NCBI GenBank assembly: GCA_031472005.1
Contig: PZJY01000007.1
Coordinates: 1,240,001 to 1,304,000 of the forward strand
Reading direction: 5' to 3'
Source: Tetracladium setigerum
Taxonomy: Eukaryota > Ascomycota > Leotiomycetes > Helotiales
Length of the DNA stretch: 64,000 nt
Below, one piece after another: positions 44,406 through 57,142 of this stretch (the stretch's first letter is position 1; the number at the start of each line of letters is the position of its first letter). Position numbers and translations under genes: made by a program. Under the pieces are notes generated by a model. It was given only the letters and a program-made list of their open reading frames with translations. It ran no database searches and was not told the DNA's origin.

Positions 44406-45417
44406 CTACAAAAGAGCAGCAACCAATCCCGCAGCAGCGAGGACAAGACCCCCAATTTGAGGTGTAGAAGCAGCACCGGTGAACTGAGGCGGGCTGGATC
44501 TGGTGGCGGAAGGTGGAACAGTTCCATTATTGCGGACTGGGGCGATAGGAGCAGGAGCGACAGGAGCAGGAGAAGGAATGGGAGCGGTGCCATTCCTTGG
44601 AGCGCCTGTGGTTGGACCAACGATCCTGAAGCTTTGGTCAAGTTGACCGCGAACCACACCCTGGACGAAGAGTGCGGTGTGGGAATCGGTGAAGAAGCCG
44701 GCAGGGTTAGCCTCAATCTGAGAAACCTTGAATCCAGCACCTGTTATATTAACTCCAGATTAGTATACATGGTCTGGAATGTCCATATTTGTGTAGACGG
44801 AGGACGGGATGAGAAGCTTACCAGTATCAGTGACACCGTCAGCGCCAAAGATTCCGGTCACGAAGGGACCTGTAAGGCAACCAACGCTTCGTCGGACGCT
44901 GTCGTCTCCCACGGGAACTGGGTTGGGGAAAGCGATACGTGGAGGACCTGCATTGAAGATAGAAGTCAGTCAACTGTTGAAGGTTGTGGAAGGGATTCAT
45001 CATACCGGAACGACCTTTGACACCCTCATGGATGTGGGTGGCCGTCCTAGCAGCAGATTGGTAGGTACCAGATACGCCAGTGAGAGTGATATCGAAGCAG
45101 ATGGTATCAGTCTTCGAGTTAATCGAGTAGAGGAATTGGCCTGATGCTGGGTATTAGCAAGGCGCTTTATACAAATGTTTTGAGTAGTCGTCGTGGTTGG
45201 AGTAGCACCAGTTGAGCGTTTTAATGGAGAAGTGTATGTGTATGAAATTACACTGTGTTTCTCAAACAAACGTACCCTTTGCTCCTGCTTGTCCTGGTGT
45301 AGGCACTTGAGCTGTGCTAATAACCTGATCAGGGGTGGCAGTGACGTTGTAGAAGGAGGTGAACTCTTGTGCAGAGGCAACGGCCGCAAGGGCAGCGAGA
45401 GTGAAGCTGTATTTCAT
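44406..45417 (-). CDS. Secreted CHRD-domain protein with GPI-type C-terminus
   Basis: This is an extracellular or wall-bound protein of unknown role. The model is complement(join(44406..44740,44822..44947,45006..45140,45276..45417)), 245 residues, with GTACGT, GTATGA and GTAAGC donors and all junctions at phase 1. A signal peptide (MKYSFTLAALAAVASA) leads a single CHRD-like beta domain with FLYSINSKTDTICFDITLTG, TATHIHEG, and ALFVQGVVRGQL, the typical closing GVVRGQ motif of the family. A Pro/Ala-rich stalk follows. The C-terminus is hydrophobic (GGLVLAAAGLVAALL), as in GPI-anchored proteins. Confidence 0.87.
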
Positions 45418-46990
45418 GTTGAAGGTTTTTATTAGGAAAAATAAAGGAAGGTGTGGCTAAAGAAATATCTCGTAGCAAGGAGTCAACGGGGCCTGAAATG
45501 AGTGTGAGAATGAGGACGAGAGAGTAAGGGAAACGATGAAATAGATGGAGGACTGTATTCACTTAAGTACGAAGTGGGAATTGGTACTGACAGGCCTGGA
45601 AGGCGTAGAGAATGAGTACCAAGACACCCGAAGACGTCCACAAGATGTCATTTCCCACATTGCCCATTAATTTGATCGATAGTTTGCCATCGCGCAACTT
45701 GGCACATGCGCTCCTCAAGCCTCGTACCTGACATGTATGTGAGCTCAGAAAAGACAAGCGACAAGTGAGAAGCCAGCGCGTCACGAAGGTGTGGTTTTGT
45801 GGGTCTTATTTGTGCGCAATTGAGTTCCGTGGGGTGTTGTGTGGAGTACAGTATTCAAGTTGGAGGAGGTGAAGAGCACGAAGGTTGCGATTGGATTAGG
45901 CTTATACTGTAAAGGACCTAACATGTTTTGATCGGCAGGTTACAATATCACACAGAACAGAATACTCGTACTGAGATGTGTTGTATTGCAAAGGCCAACG
46001 TGAAGAGAGAGAGAGTGTGTGTGTGTGTGTGTGGTACCTGCAGCCAAATAGAGTTAACATGAGAGACAGAAGTGCCTGTCCTGGAACAGAAAAGCAAAAG
46101 CCAAGAGAGGTGAGAGAAGCCAAGTTTGACGTTTCCCATGTTGTGATTAAGCGATTTCTCTTATTCCTGGGTCTGGCCTCAAAGAATAGCAGCACACTTG
46201 ACTGCTCTGGGGAAGGTGGAGTTGCGGCATGGGGGGAGGCAATCATCCGCCTTGGCTGGCGATCACTCTGCATTGATCGATCTCCTCCCCCGAACACATC
46301 CAGACAGCCGAATATTCAGACTTCCACCTTTTGTTTAGACGAGAAGTGTATATGTTGATATATATATATTGATATATATGTCTTGAAATGGGCAGCCTCA
46401 ACTCGAGGTCTAGATCTCCTGTACCAAGCGAAGAAAGGCTCTCTGATGGGGTGTGAATTCATTCAGCCATTCATCGCAAATATTACATAAATTCCTGCTC
46501 ACTGGATCTAAGTGCGAGTCTAACTTTAAGCCACGGACCAGACATAACAAAACGTGGCTGTCGTTAAGGTCATTTTTTTGGGGGGAATGTGAGATCACAC
46601 ATTCCTTTTGCGACTCCTGCATGTTGCCCTTACATGGCTTACATCACCTCATCTCCAACGAACTGCTTTTTTTGTGTGCGAATTTGTATGCGAGGTTGCG
46701 AAAACTCCCCAAATTCCAATATGGCTTATTGAAATCGAAGTCCTTTCTCAAAAGGGATCTCTACATCTGACCTGTACGTGAAATCAGCTCTGTCGGGTCC
46801 TCTTTTGCGCCGCACGAAAGAAATAACAGCCCAACGAGAGAGACGAGGAAGATTTTACTATTCCAATATTTGCCAAACTTGAACTACATGATAAATGGGC
46901 CTGAGCAAGACACATCACAGTTCCAATCTTGTTGTTAAGACACCCGAGTGCTTCCTCAAATCCTAATCCAACCTTTGATGCATGCTCGAT
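45418..46990. other. Intergenic, no supported gene
   Basis: This holds the CHRD promoter and the 3' flank of the luciferase-domain gene. It has a GT dinucleotide run near 46015-46032 and a TATA-rich run near 46350-46378. Open frames around 45900-46360 on both strands are mutual shadows without motifs. Confidence 0.55.
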
Positions 46991-48120
46991 TTATTGCGGC
47001 ACCTCAGCATTTTCTTTCTCTTTGCGAACCTCGTTGGTCACTTTAATTTCTATGCGTTCGCCCGAAACCCAATACGCCGCCGCCTCAATAATGCGACAGA
47101 CAACTTGGAGTTCCGCGTAGTTCCTCGGGGCATATACCACTAAATCACGGAAATGAGAACTCAGTCAGCCCCAAAAATCATGAAAGGTCATCTCTGGCAG
47201 CTAAGATGGGCCTCGGATGGCAAGAGGCTGAATAAGAACCATGAGTGGGAATATACAAACGTGTCTTGTTTTTAGAACAGGCGATATGCGCTACACTTTC
47301 ATTTGCAATTCTTTTACTCTTCTGAAGGATGTTAAAAAAATCGTGGGTTCGAGAACTTACTTGTGAACTCCCTTGGCACATACTGTTTCATCCACCCACC
47401 TCTTGCGAGGGGATGTCGCTCACCCCATCCTTTCTCCAATACAACCATTGCATCGTCCGGATGTAAATTCATATGCATGCTTCCTTCGATATAATGTACA
47501 TGGCAGATTTCTCCTCGACAAGTAGCATTGATAGGGTCGCGGGCGAAAAGTGCAAGCCCCTTTTTCTCAAAACAAGAAAGGCCTATTCGGAAGTTGTCCG
47601 GACGAGTGACGGCGAGGTTCTGGAGGGTAGCCCGAAGGATTTGATCCATTGTTTTGCAACCAGGTTGGTTGATTTGTCGATGGGGTGCAATACCAGCAAT
47701 TTTTGGACGAGGGCCGCTTCGTTGGGGAACCCAGGAAGTGGCGTGGCGATATAATCCTACATTGGGATATATCTTCCCTGAAATAACCCCCGGAGTGTAG
47801 GTGTCGGAAAGGGCAAAGAGGCGAAGACACGTGATTTTAAGGTATCCCAGGAATGTTGAAGGAGTCCCACCAGGTCCCAGCAATATGAAGTTTTGAAAGT
47901 CGTTATGTATGATCCATGGAATGGGCAAGCAGGCTATGAGAGTACATGTTATCGATGGTTTAAAAACCTGTACGGCGATGATGATGGAGAGGATTGTCAA
48001 GCCGAGGGCAGGACCTTTCAGAGTAACTTGTAGAACGGAATTTTGAGTTAGGCAGACCTGCTTCTCTGAACCATTTTCTTCGTGCACAAGAGCTTGTGTG
48101 ATGGAGGCCGTAGTAGCCAT
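46991..48120 (-). CDS. Membrane protein with fungal luciferase-like domain (DUF5519)
   Basis: The family is named from a weak relation to luciferase-type proteins, and its biochemical role is not known. The model is complement(join(46991..47139,47361..48120)), 302 residues, with GTAAGT donor and TTTAG acceptor. After a 30-residue hydrophilic start lies a hydrophobic region (LGLTILSIIIAVQVF and TCTLIACLPIPWII, about 40-75). The C-terminal domain contains HVHYIEGSMHMNLHPDDA, VVLEKGWGERHPLARG and VPREFTMVYAPRNYAEL, the conserved end of this fungal family. Ordinary for Pezizomycotina. Confidence 0.83.
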
Positions 48121-49765
48121 TCCTGTTGACCATTAGATACTCGATCGGTCAGCGTCAACCAAATCCGGTGAGGTAAACGAACTTCAGTTACGAGAAAGGT
48201 TCAATTGAACAAGAGCAGACACGGCGACGAATGGGCTGTGGAAATATAAGAGGAAAGATAGGCCCAAGTTTGGGGCTTGAGGGAATTTTGCCTATTCAAG
48301 CTGCTGCGCAAGCGAGGACAACAAATAGGGGGGCGACACACAAGCGATCCAATGGATAGCAAAGTCAACAAGAAGAAGTGCTAGAGTAGTGAGAGAAGCC
48401 TTGTATGAGAGAAAACACAATCCCTAAAAGGATTCTTGGAATAATGTTCTCCGACGAGAGTGAGAAAGGGCTCTGCGGGCGGGGTAAGGGAGCGTGAAGC
48501 TGGAAGATGAGGGGCCTTTTATGTGTTTTTGGAAAATAGTTTCAGCCAACCAAACCTCACTGGACCATCGTCACACGCCCAATCTGACTCCTCGAAGTCA
48601 CGGGCATGCCAAAATATGCAGTCCAGCGACTTGGATCAAATATCGGAGCGAAGATAGGCATCAGACACGGCGGGATCGTTAGCTAGCAACGCTAAAAAAG
48701 GTGATTGGTGCTGTGCACAACCCAAGTCAGCTTTCCTGTTAACTTTAGAATGAGTACGTGGCCAGCTCATTCTTCGGGGAATCATCCGGGATGCTGAAGT
48801 CAAAGAAGACGCATTTGCGACCTAGCAAACAGCTCGCATGCCAATTCTTCACAAGGTTGTTTTATATCGACACTGAAGACAACGCTAACTTGGCAGTTCA
48901 AGGAAATGATGCAAATTTGTATTTGAGAAGGTGGCAGCATGACCATCTTCAATACAACGAAGGATAATAGGAATGAGCTGAACAGTTATTCATGATCCTC
49001 CTGAAATCTCGCCCATATTTACCATGCTGAATTTCCTTGCATTGCAGCAGTTGTGGCACGAGTGCAGCAGCAAGCCCCGAGAAACGGAGAGACCAGAATG
49101 CTACAGGACCTTCGGCCTCTTATAGCTGGCGATTGAAGTTTGCGGTGTGCTAACGTGGGACAAGGGGACAGGGTGGGCCAGAGACAAAGCTTCTTGGGCT
49201 ACCAGTATAATTCAGGGGCGCACACTGGGACAACAGCGAGCGAGATGGTAAGGGAACATTTCTTCTATCCATATGTGGTTGGGAGTTGATTTTGTATGGT
49301 GTGTGGCGGTCAGTGGACGGCGAGCTCGTGGTCGATGGCCGGGCGCTCGATTAGCCTTATAGGCCGAGGAGACATTTGCCACAGAATGGAATCATATACC
49401 GAATCGTGGAGGCATACATAAAATAAAGGATAGTAGGAATGAGGAAAGATACAACTGAGGTCGAATGCTGGAAAGGAGAACAAGGTTGCAGCAATCGCTT
49501 AGCCATTTTGCCGGGGAGTGAACGATAGCGTTGCCCGGCAGCAACGGAGGAGAATGACAACAAACCCCCGAACAAAAGGGTGGACAATGAATCTTCCACT
49601 GTCTTCGTTGAGCGTTCCATGTAACCAAAATAACGATCACTTTTTGTTCTTGCCATTTCACATTCATACAATTGAGCACACACCCCAAGACCACCGCTCA
49701 GGCGAGGATCTCGATTTTATTCATCCCGGCTTGCCATAGACGTATTCGACAGGATATCCATTGTC
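48121..49765. other. Intergenic between divergent genes
   Basis: A 1.6-kb gap between divergent starts. No gene is supported. Open frames of 60-110 codons near 48494-48967 and 49357-49740 lack motifs and introns. Confidence 0.55.
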
Positions 49766-52215
49766 ATGGCAGACTATGATTCGCCTTTGCGCGTTACGAA
49801 AAGAGTCTCGCGGACACAATACACACGACGCCAGCAACAACGAAGAAACGATCGCGACTTAGAAAAGTATCAATACACAGACGAAACAGACTCCGAATCC
49901 GATTATGATTCCGACGAATCTTCACTCGTCTCCTCACGAGAGACGTCTGGATCATACTCCTCCCATCAGCCAATGTTGAGAAGGAAACCTTCTAAGAGTT
50001 TTCAGAAGCCTCGGCCGTCCATTTACAGAATACCCAATCGAATCGTGCGGTACCTTTGTTTTGCTTTAATTTCGACGGTGGTTATCATTATCCTGGGTTT
50101 AATACGAATGAGCTTTATATCCTCTCGGCAGGTGGAAATTGGAGATCATGGAAGTAGGCCTCCACGGCCACCGGCGCCATGGGAGAACTTTCGGTTCTTG
50201 ACAAGATACTATGGAGGAATTAAAACCTTGGTACCTTTCGCAGACAACAAACCAGAATACCCATTACCGGAGGATGAGATGCCACTCTCAAACGAAACTT
50301 CAACCATAATGCCAGTTCGAGATTTGCCATCGAGTCAAGCGTACAATCCATACATAAACCAAACTTCCAAGGCATATCTGAGCGAGTACGCTCCTGCTCA
50401 GCAGTGTTTTCTTGACGCGCACGGGAAAATCGCCATCCCGGAACTCCACTACTATCATGGCAGACCGGAAGGGTTCCCAGATAATGTAATGGGTTCATAT
50501 GAGCTTCTAGGGTTGCCAGAAGATGTTTGCTTCGAAAGATATGGTAGACTTGGGCCTTACGGACTTGGGTATGGAGAGAAATATGGTGGGCTAGGTACTG
50601 GTCATCAAGGAGACATGGAGGGTTCAGAGGCAGTGTGGAAGAAGGGTCAAGTGGATTATCGAGGAGTCAAATGGGGACAGGCTCAAAAGAGGTGTCTCGA
50701 AGCAAATGTTGCCCGATTTAACCTCACCTCAACTTCACCCAAAGGTAGAAAAGCAGAATCCTCCACAAAAATCTCATTGAACACGACCACTGCTCTCAGC
50801 GCCCCCAAGCTTATGCCTCGAACCGCAGTCGTCATTCGCTCCTGGGATGACTTCAACTACCGAGAAGAAGACATTCTACAACTCAGAGCTATGATCTCAG
50901 AACTCTCACTAGGGTCAGGGGGGAGTACGAGGTTCATCTTCTTGTGCAAGTCAAGGACGAAGGGAAACATCCAATTTGGGCCGACGAAAAAACCTACAAC
51001 GATCACCTGGCAGAATCTGTACCGGAAGAATTCCGTGATATCACAACTCTCTGGAGTGAGACGCAAATGCTCATGCTTTATCAAGGTGTGTTCGATGTCT
51101 ACGCTCGTGGACCAGATCTCCCGATTCATGGCTCTTACCGTGGTCTCCAAATGGCAATGCAATACTTCGCCCACAAACATCAAGAGTACGAGTTTTTCTG
51201 GCACTGGGAGATTGACATTCGATACACTGGTCATTACTACAATCTGTTCAACCAAATTTCATCTTGGTCAAGGAAACAACCCAGGAAGGGCCTCTGGGAA
51301 AGAAGCAGTCGGTTCTACGTCCCCTCTGTACATGGTTCCTGGGAAGACTTCAAGCAGATGGTTCGAGTTCAGACTGAGATGGGTACTGAGAGCCCTGACA
51401 AGATGTGGTCTGGACTAGGACCAAAAAAGGAAAAGAAACCAAACGTTGATAAGCCAATCTGGGGACCTGAAAGGCCAAAGGATCCTGAGGATTGGTTCGA
51501 GGTTAGCAACGACCCAAAACCACCAACTGTGTACGAGAGAGATAAGTACACATGGGGCTTGGGAGAAGAGGCGGATCTGATTACATTCAACCCTCTGTTT
51601 GACCCTGAAGGAACAACCTGGTTTTTGAAAGATGATATCACCGGTTACAACAAAACAGAAGGGCTTCCTCCTCGCCGAGCAGCTATAGTCACATCCTCAA
51701 GAATGTCAAGACGACTATTGAATACCATGCATCGCGAAACAGCATTCAAGAAGCACCATGCTTTCTCGGAAATGTGGGCACCAACCGCAGCATTGCACCA
51801 TGGCTACAAAGCTGTTTATGTGCCTCACCCCATGTTTGTAGACAGAGAATGGCCCACAGCATATCTTTCAAGCGTCATGAACGCAGGCAGGAATGGAGCA
51901 ACCGGAGCTTCAAGAACCAGTGTATTTGGCGAGAGGGAACACAACTTGTTGGGTATGACCTGGTACTATAATGCTGGATTCGCCCCCAATCTATGGAAGA
52001 GATGGCTTGGGTTCAAGGTGAATAACGAGGGTGGAGAGGAGTTTGAGTTGGTGGTTGATGAAGGGAGGGATGGAAAGGGTGTTAATGGTATGAGAGGTGG
52101 GGAGGGGAGGATGTGTCTTCCCCCTATGTTGATTCATCCTGTGAAGAATGTGGAGTTACCAGTTGAGACTGTTCCCGAGGCCGAGGAAATTCTGGAGAGT
52201 GACCCTGCTTCTTGA
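49766..52215 (+). CDS. DUF3405 type II membrane protein, interrupted by a homopolymer frameshift
   Basis: DUF3405 proteins are fungal, probably Golgi, type II membrane proteins resembling glycosyltransferases; the activity is not established. A 95-residue cytosolic N-terminus rich in Arg/Asp/Ser precedes one membrane helix (YLCFALISTVVIIILGL, about 96-115) and a large luminal domain. The luminal domain has VVIRSWDDFNYREEDILQLR, FFWHWEIDIRYTGHYYNLF, EEADLITFNPLFDPEGT and HHAFSEMWAPTAALHHGYKA. The first frame ends wrongly after SELSLGSGG. Family-like sequence (EYEVHLLVQVKDEGKHPIW) continues in the next frame. The break is at a run of six G (50918-50923), and one more base would give an intact single-exon protein of 816 residues. 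A read error in a homopolymer is the simplest reading. Confidence 0.85.
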
Positions 52216-52635
52216 TCGCGGTTATCTGCTTTGGCTTTATTTGAAACGGGTACATAGTTTTAGGCGTCTGGCGAAACATGAGCGACTGGATCTTGGGATT
52301 ATTCTTTGAGAATGGGTAGCTGCCTATGTAGATGACTGTTTGTTTTTCACCTTTACCGTAAATGACAATATAAATGAAGCTCAATGTTGGGCTGCTTGAT
52401 CGAACTGGCAGTTGCAACAATGAAATAATCCTGTGAGTAGAATGTCACAATTAAGAATCTTCCAATCAGAGCAGGAACAATATAAAAGCTTAACTTTTGA
52501 TGTCCTCTACTAGCCTATAGATTATCGTGTGGTCCAATTGACTTTGGATTTCTCTGGCCTGTGAGCTGTCTAGCACTAAGGGAGGGAGGGCACGCCACAT
52601 GGGACTGAATAACTTTCTGTATTTATTCTTGGGTA
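52216..52635. other. Intergenic between convergent genes
   Basis: A 420-bp AT-rich stretch with the two 3' regions; nothing else seen. Confidence 0.55.
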
Positions 52636-53828
52636 TCATGCCACCCCTTCCACATCCTTCTCGGGTGCCTCGTCCGCTTTGTACTTCGACTTCTTAAACT
52701 GCTCCTTGCCATCCGATATGTAAGCCACAACCTTTTGACCTCCGAAGTTCCTCCCATCCATCAAGTCTACACATTGTTGTGCCGCGTCGACCGTAGAAAA
52801 TCTCACGGTCGCAATCCCCTCCTTTTCCAAGTCAAATAAGACGACGTTCGTAACCTCTCCCAGCTTTCCACACTCCTCCCTGATATCCTCCTTGATCTCC
52901 AGAATCGCCGCAGAATCCTCTGCCAATTCCTCTAACGTAAACATATGCTTCAGAATAACCACTTTATCCCATTTTGAGACGCTTTCAAAGGTAGCTGATG
53001 GTTCGTCATCACTCCAATCCGCCAACCTCGCATCCAGCTTTTGCGTCTTCTTGATAATCTTCTGCTTATCCTTCATACTAGTCTTCGGCCTCTCCTTCTC
53101 CCCGCCTTCCGTGTGCTGAACCTTCTTGTAACTCTTGTCCGCCGCCTGTACTCTCATCTTTCCACTGTCCCCAAATCTCAACTCGGTATCATCTAATAAA
53201 GCAATTGCAATCTCCACTGACGGCGCCTTGAAAAACACAATCAAAGCATCACCTTTAAACTTTCCGTCTTCATCAGTGTATAATTTTATTCGCGGCTGCC
53301 CACTGTCGATTTCTTCTGCTATGACGCCACATTTGCGCGAGAAGACTTCGTGGATTTCGTTTATAGTGGTGTCAAATGGGAGGCCGGTAACATAGACAGC
53401 TGTATTTGCACGGGGAGGGAGGGGCGCCTTTGTTTTCTTGGGGGCTTTGGCTGCTCTTCCACCTTCCTATATCGTAACTCGTCAGCTATACTTCATTTAA
53501 CAGGGGGGGTCGTGCAAATACATACATCCTCCCCATTGACATATTCCTTCTTTCTCTTCTTTTTGATTGCTTCGACGGGTTCGTTCTCATCCACGCCCGA
53601 AACTCTATACGCCTTCTGCTGTTCTTCAAGTAAAGCTTCGTCGACTGTAGAAACCCATCTCCTAAGACCGTCGTCGAATTCGAATTCCGTGCCGTCTTCG
53701 GTAACGAGAACGAATTTGTTATCGAGTTTAGAGAAAGATATCCGATCGTCAGCGTCAAATTCTGAGGGGTCTGAGGGAAAGGCTACGGCTGGGCCTGGGG
53801 ATGGGTTGTGGGCAAGTCTCTGCTCCAT
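52636..53828 (-). CDS. Cus2/HTATSF1-like U2 snRNP-associated splicing factor
   Basis: Cus2 and HTATSF1 bind SF3b1 and help U2 snRNA fold during prespliceosome formation. The model is complement(join(52636..53466,53526..53828)), 377 residues, with a GTATGT donor. The N-terminal region is acidic/aromatic (FDADDRISFSKLDNKFVLVT) and is followed by a lysine-rich linker. A first RRM begins at about residue 122 (TAVYVTGLPFDTTINEIHEV). A second begins near 265 (KVVILKHMFTLEELAEDSA) and carries VTNVVLFDLEKEGIATVRF and the GRNFGGQKV segment. The second is a U2AF-homology motif with its R-x-F loop (RNF), the feature that binds tryptophan-containing ligands in SF3b1. Length and domain order fit fungal Cus2 proteins. 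Confidence 0.88.
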
Positions 53829-54514
53829 GATTGTAGATGTGTTGTGTAGGTTGGGGAGGTTGCGGGTTGAAAGTCGTCCCGTTGAAGCTCCAGGTAGCTG
53901 CGCGTAGCACTAACCGTGAAGGCTTGGCGCGACGTACCAACGTCTCCGCGCTCCCCCACCAACGTGACCATCAGTTTCACTTGTCAATGCTAACACATCA
54001 CAACATAAGATAATATTAAAGTTCTATACTTATATTCACGTTGCATGGAAGAATTGGTCGATTTGAAAAATTTGTTGAAACGCCATATCCTCAAACAGGA
54101 CTTGTAATCCTCGCCAAAACAGCTGGAGAAGCAGGCCGGTTTTTCAACTAGTCGCGATGCTCGTGTTCTACAAAAGATACGTCCACTCAATACTAGTAGT
54201 ACTTACAAGAATAGGTAGGTACCTAGCAAACGTTCGACATCGCCTTCAGCTGATATTTTCTTCAGCCCAGGTTTTCATCGCATTGAAGAAAACCTGAGGT
54301 CCATTGATTAGAGTCGACGATATGAATCCTATCGTCGCTAAAACTCGATCACTGATTCCTGTGCTTGCGCCTAAGGAAAGTCTTTACACTTTGGTCGATT
54401 TCATCTTCAAATTAAATCTTTCGAAATGCTTTAATTGAATGGTCTACAAGTGTAGATTTTCAGGTATTCCTGTTCACTTCTCAAACGAAGAGAGTTTTCT
54501 ACGTTCATATGTTT
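53829..54514. other. Intergenic between a promoter and a 3' end
   Basis: 686 bp holding the Cus2-like gene promoter and the 3' flank of the dioxygenase gene. A short self-complementary pair (CAGGTTTTC...GAAAACCTG) near 54267-54296 could form a hairpin; no function is claimed. Confidence 0.5.
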
Positions 54515-56215
54515 CTATACTTTTGGCTCATCCCAAAGACTGGCAAGTAACTTTCTCGGACTTTTTAATGTGTCAGTAACGTTAATTTCAGCGTTTTCTA
54601 GTTGAACTTACCCAGTCCATGGTTCTCGGGCGTGCTGAGCGGCGTGGTTCTACAGTAATCAGTCAGTCCGGTATATGACAGGGAGTATAAAGCTACACAC
54701 ATCAAGAAGGAGAACATCACCCTGCTTCCAGGTTACCAAACTTCTCGTCTCCCTATTTCTGGTTAGTCGCAACTTTCTTGAACATTTAAACAAACGTACT
54801 TGATGCTTTTCACAGCAGCCTCCAAATAATGTTTTGGTATTTCCGATCCATCCCCATACTACATTAAATCGGTTTATTAGGATTCTAGTCGGATGCCGAT
54901 GACCGAGCTGAGACTTACAAAGGCGGGCGGTTGTAGTTTTCCTTTTTTGTTCAAGTAGGGAGCTTCCAAAGACCCGGCATCGACAGCATTTAAAAATCTA
55001 GACACGACGTTGTTGAAAAATGCCTGCTGGCCTGTTTGCTCGTGTAATCTGGTTGCTACTCATCGTTAGTCGTCTACTCCAAATTCGGCGTTAATTGCCT
55101 TAAAGGTCCAAAGAACAGCTTCAATTTCAAGCTCTCATTTCAGGTGCCAAGGGGAGCTGTTTGCTTGTAGCTTGCCTTACCGGGCAGAGTCTGAAAGACC
55201 CTCAGATCCCCAAGTTCATTCTCCTCGGATTGGTTTTCCCAGTTCCAGCGAGCAGTTGGCAATCTTCTGATCTCATTCTCAACTTTCACTCGTGCCTCAT
55301 CAGTAGTGTCTGTTGCAAGGACATGCTTTCCGTATGACTGTAACACCGAAGTCCCCCCAGATGTGGTGTCCTCTCGGGGCGTGTTGGGATACTTGATGCA
55401 GAAGGCGAGGTCAGCTTTTGCTTGTTCAAGGAACTTTGCAGTTCTTCACTCGAAACATGGTTCGGGATCCATTAAACCAAGACATGTGACGGTTCATTGC
55501 CAAAAACCTACAAATAACTGGTATTCAACGCCCTGCTCAATATTAGCATTTTTCGCTCAACTTCGATTAATACCGCCAAGATAAACGCACCTTTTTCTCA
55601 ATATCTTCAATGAATTGGGGTACTAGCTCCTTCAATGCCTTATACAAAACAATAGAACTGTTTATGGGTGTTTCGCCGCCTTGTACGTTCAGTATTGAAG
55701 AATTATAGCAAGAAAGGTAATCACCCACCTGTTTCCGGCGCCGAGTGGCAAAAGAAGAATACATAGGCTGGATAATGAGGGCTGAGGCCAAATTCATTAT
55801 GTGGATACACGGGCTGAGTGTTTGGGCCCTCGTTTGCAGTTGCTACGTTGAAAGCATACTCTGTTCTTCTCACCGGATTACCAATATCCTCGTGCGGAGA
55901 CCATCCAAAAGCTCTGGCAAATTGTGAGAACTCATCTGCGTTCTTCAGACCAAGTTCTTTGAAGTATATAGCACTGTGTTGGGTCAGAAGAGAGCGAATG
56001 GTCTCGGATTCGGTCAGATGTTTGACTGCCGAGACCAGCTCAGCGATTGAACGTTGTGATCGATCCGGGGTTAGTGCTAATGGGAAGGTGGTATTTGGTG
56101 GGTAGGGTGAAGCTAGGTCGACCGAATGTGCGTAATTTGTTGACTGGAAAGTTAGTGGCGAAGATATATTGTCCAAAGCTTTCACTTCAAACACGGAATT
56201 TGAGAGCGTGGTCAT
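54515..56215 (-). CDS. TauD/TfdA-family (clavaminate synthase-like) Fe(II)/2-oxoglutarate dioxygenase
   Basis: These enzymes hydroxylate or desaturate small molecules with Fe(II) and 2-oxoglutarate. The model has nine exons: complement(join(54515..54560,54612..54649,54701..54752,54800..54858,54919..55055,55181..55391,55512..55532,55591..55679,55729..56215)), 379 residues, with frame kept through all eight introns. Metal ligands are visible as YPHNEFG (His139, Glu141) and the distal DNHAAQHAREPW (His354/His358 region). Supporting motifs are SAPETGGETPINSS, TSVLQSYGKHVLA, LGDLRVFQTLP and TWKQGDVLLLD, and the end is RKLLASLWDE. Exon 3 is only 21 nt (GVEYQLF). The gene diverges from an UNC93-like transporter, followed by a hydrolase, so the three may serve one pathway. 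The substrate is unknown. Confidence 0.88.
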
Positions 56216-57142
56216 GGTTGGTGAAAACTTTCAGCAACAACAATTACTCGGTGCCACAGGGAAGTATGGTTGATAATGTGATGTGCTGAGATTGAGAAGT
56301 GTGTTGTTGATTGAAAGTGAGATGTGAAAACACTTTCCTCTCATCACCTCGCGATATATGAGAACGAAATATAAATAATTCTAGAAAGACTTCCTTTCTT
56401 CGCGCTAAACATAGCACTTCATATCTCCGTTCAATTCCATCATAGATAACCTGATGAGTTGCAGTATGGGAAACAATGTGTTTTGAATCCCACTTCTGTT
56501 TGGCTTCCCAATGTCGTGCTTCAAATCAAGCGTCACGTAATTAAGAATTCCCATCCAGTCATTATCCAAAAGCAAGTTCAACAATGGGCATGCTAAAAAG
56601 CTACCATAGGTTTCATTACAGTTGAGTCATGTAGAAGGACGACCGGTAACTTTCCGTTCTGCTTCGTCCGTGTTGACTTGCCGAGAAAAGAGCTTCGGTG
56701 CTTGCAGGTGCTTGTCGCCACAAGCTCCACAACCCATAAATGACCCCACTAACTGGCATGGCCTTGCATACTGTACTTGCACGAAAAAAATTGGCAACGG
56801 TACTGTAGCTTGATAAAGCCATTGCGGCAGCTTATTAACTGACGGGCAACTTTCGGCCAAACTGCATTCGTCGTGGACGTGGCTTGGTAGAGTAGCATCT
56901 ACCGATAAGAAGTGGATAGCTTTCGGATTCAAACTATGGTATCATTTTCTTCGAAAGAACGACATTCTGAGTGTTCTGTGCACAGGCTCCGAGATGGAAA
57001 AACTAACGGAGAAGATTTTTCGTTTTGTCGGTACTTATGCTGCTTGGTGCGCTCTTGAAATAATGGATGTGCTTCGGAAGTTTAAGCTCATTGTGCCTGC
57101 CTGGACTTTTCAAGCGACACTGACACCAAAATCGCCACAAAG
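56216..57142. promoter_or_regulatory. Divergent promoter region of the dioxygenase and UNC93-like genes
   Basis: The two genes start back to back across 927 bp. No gene is supported inside. No binding site is claimed. Confidence 0.5.
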
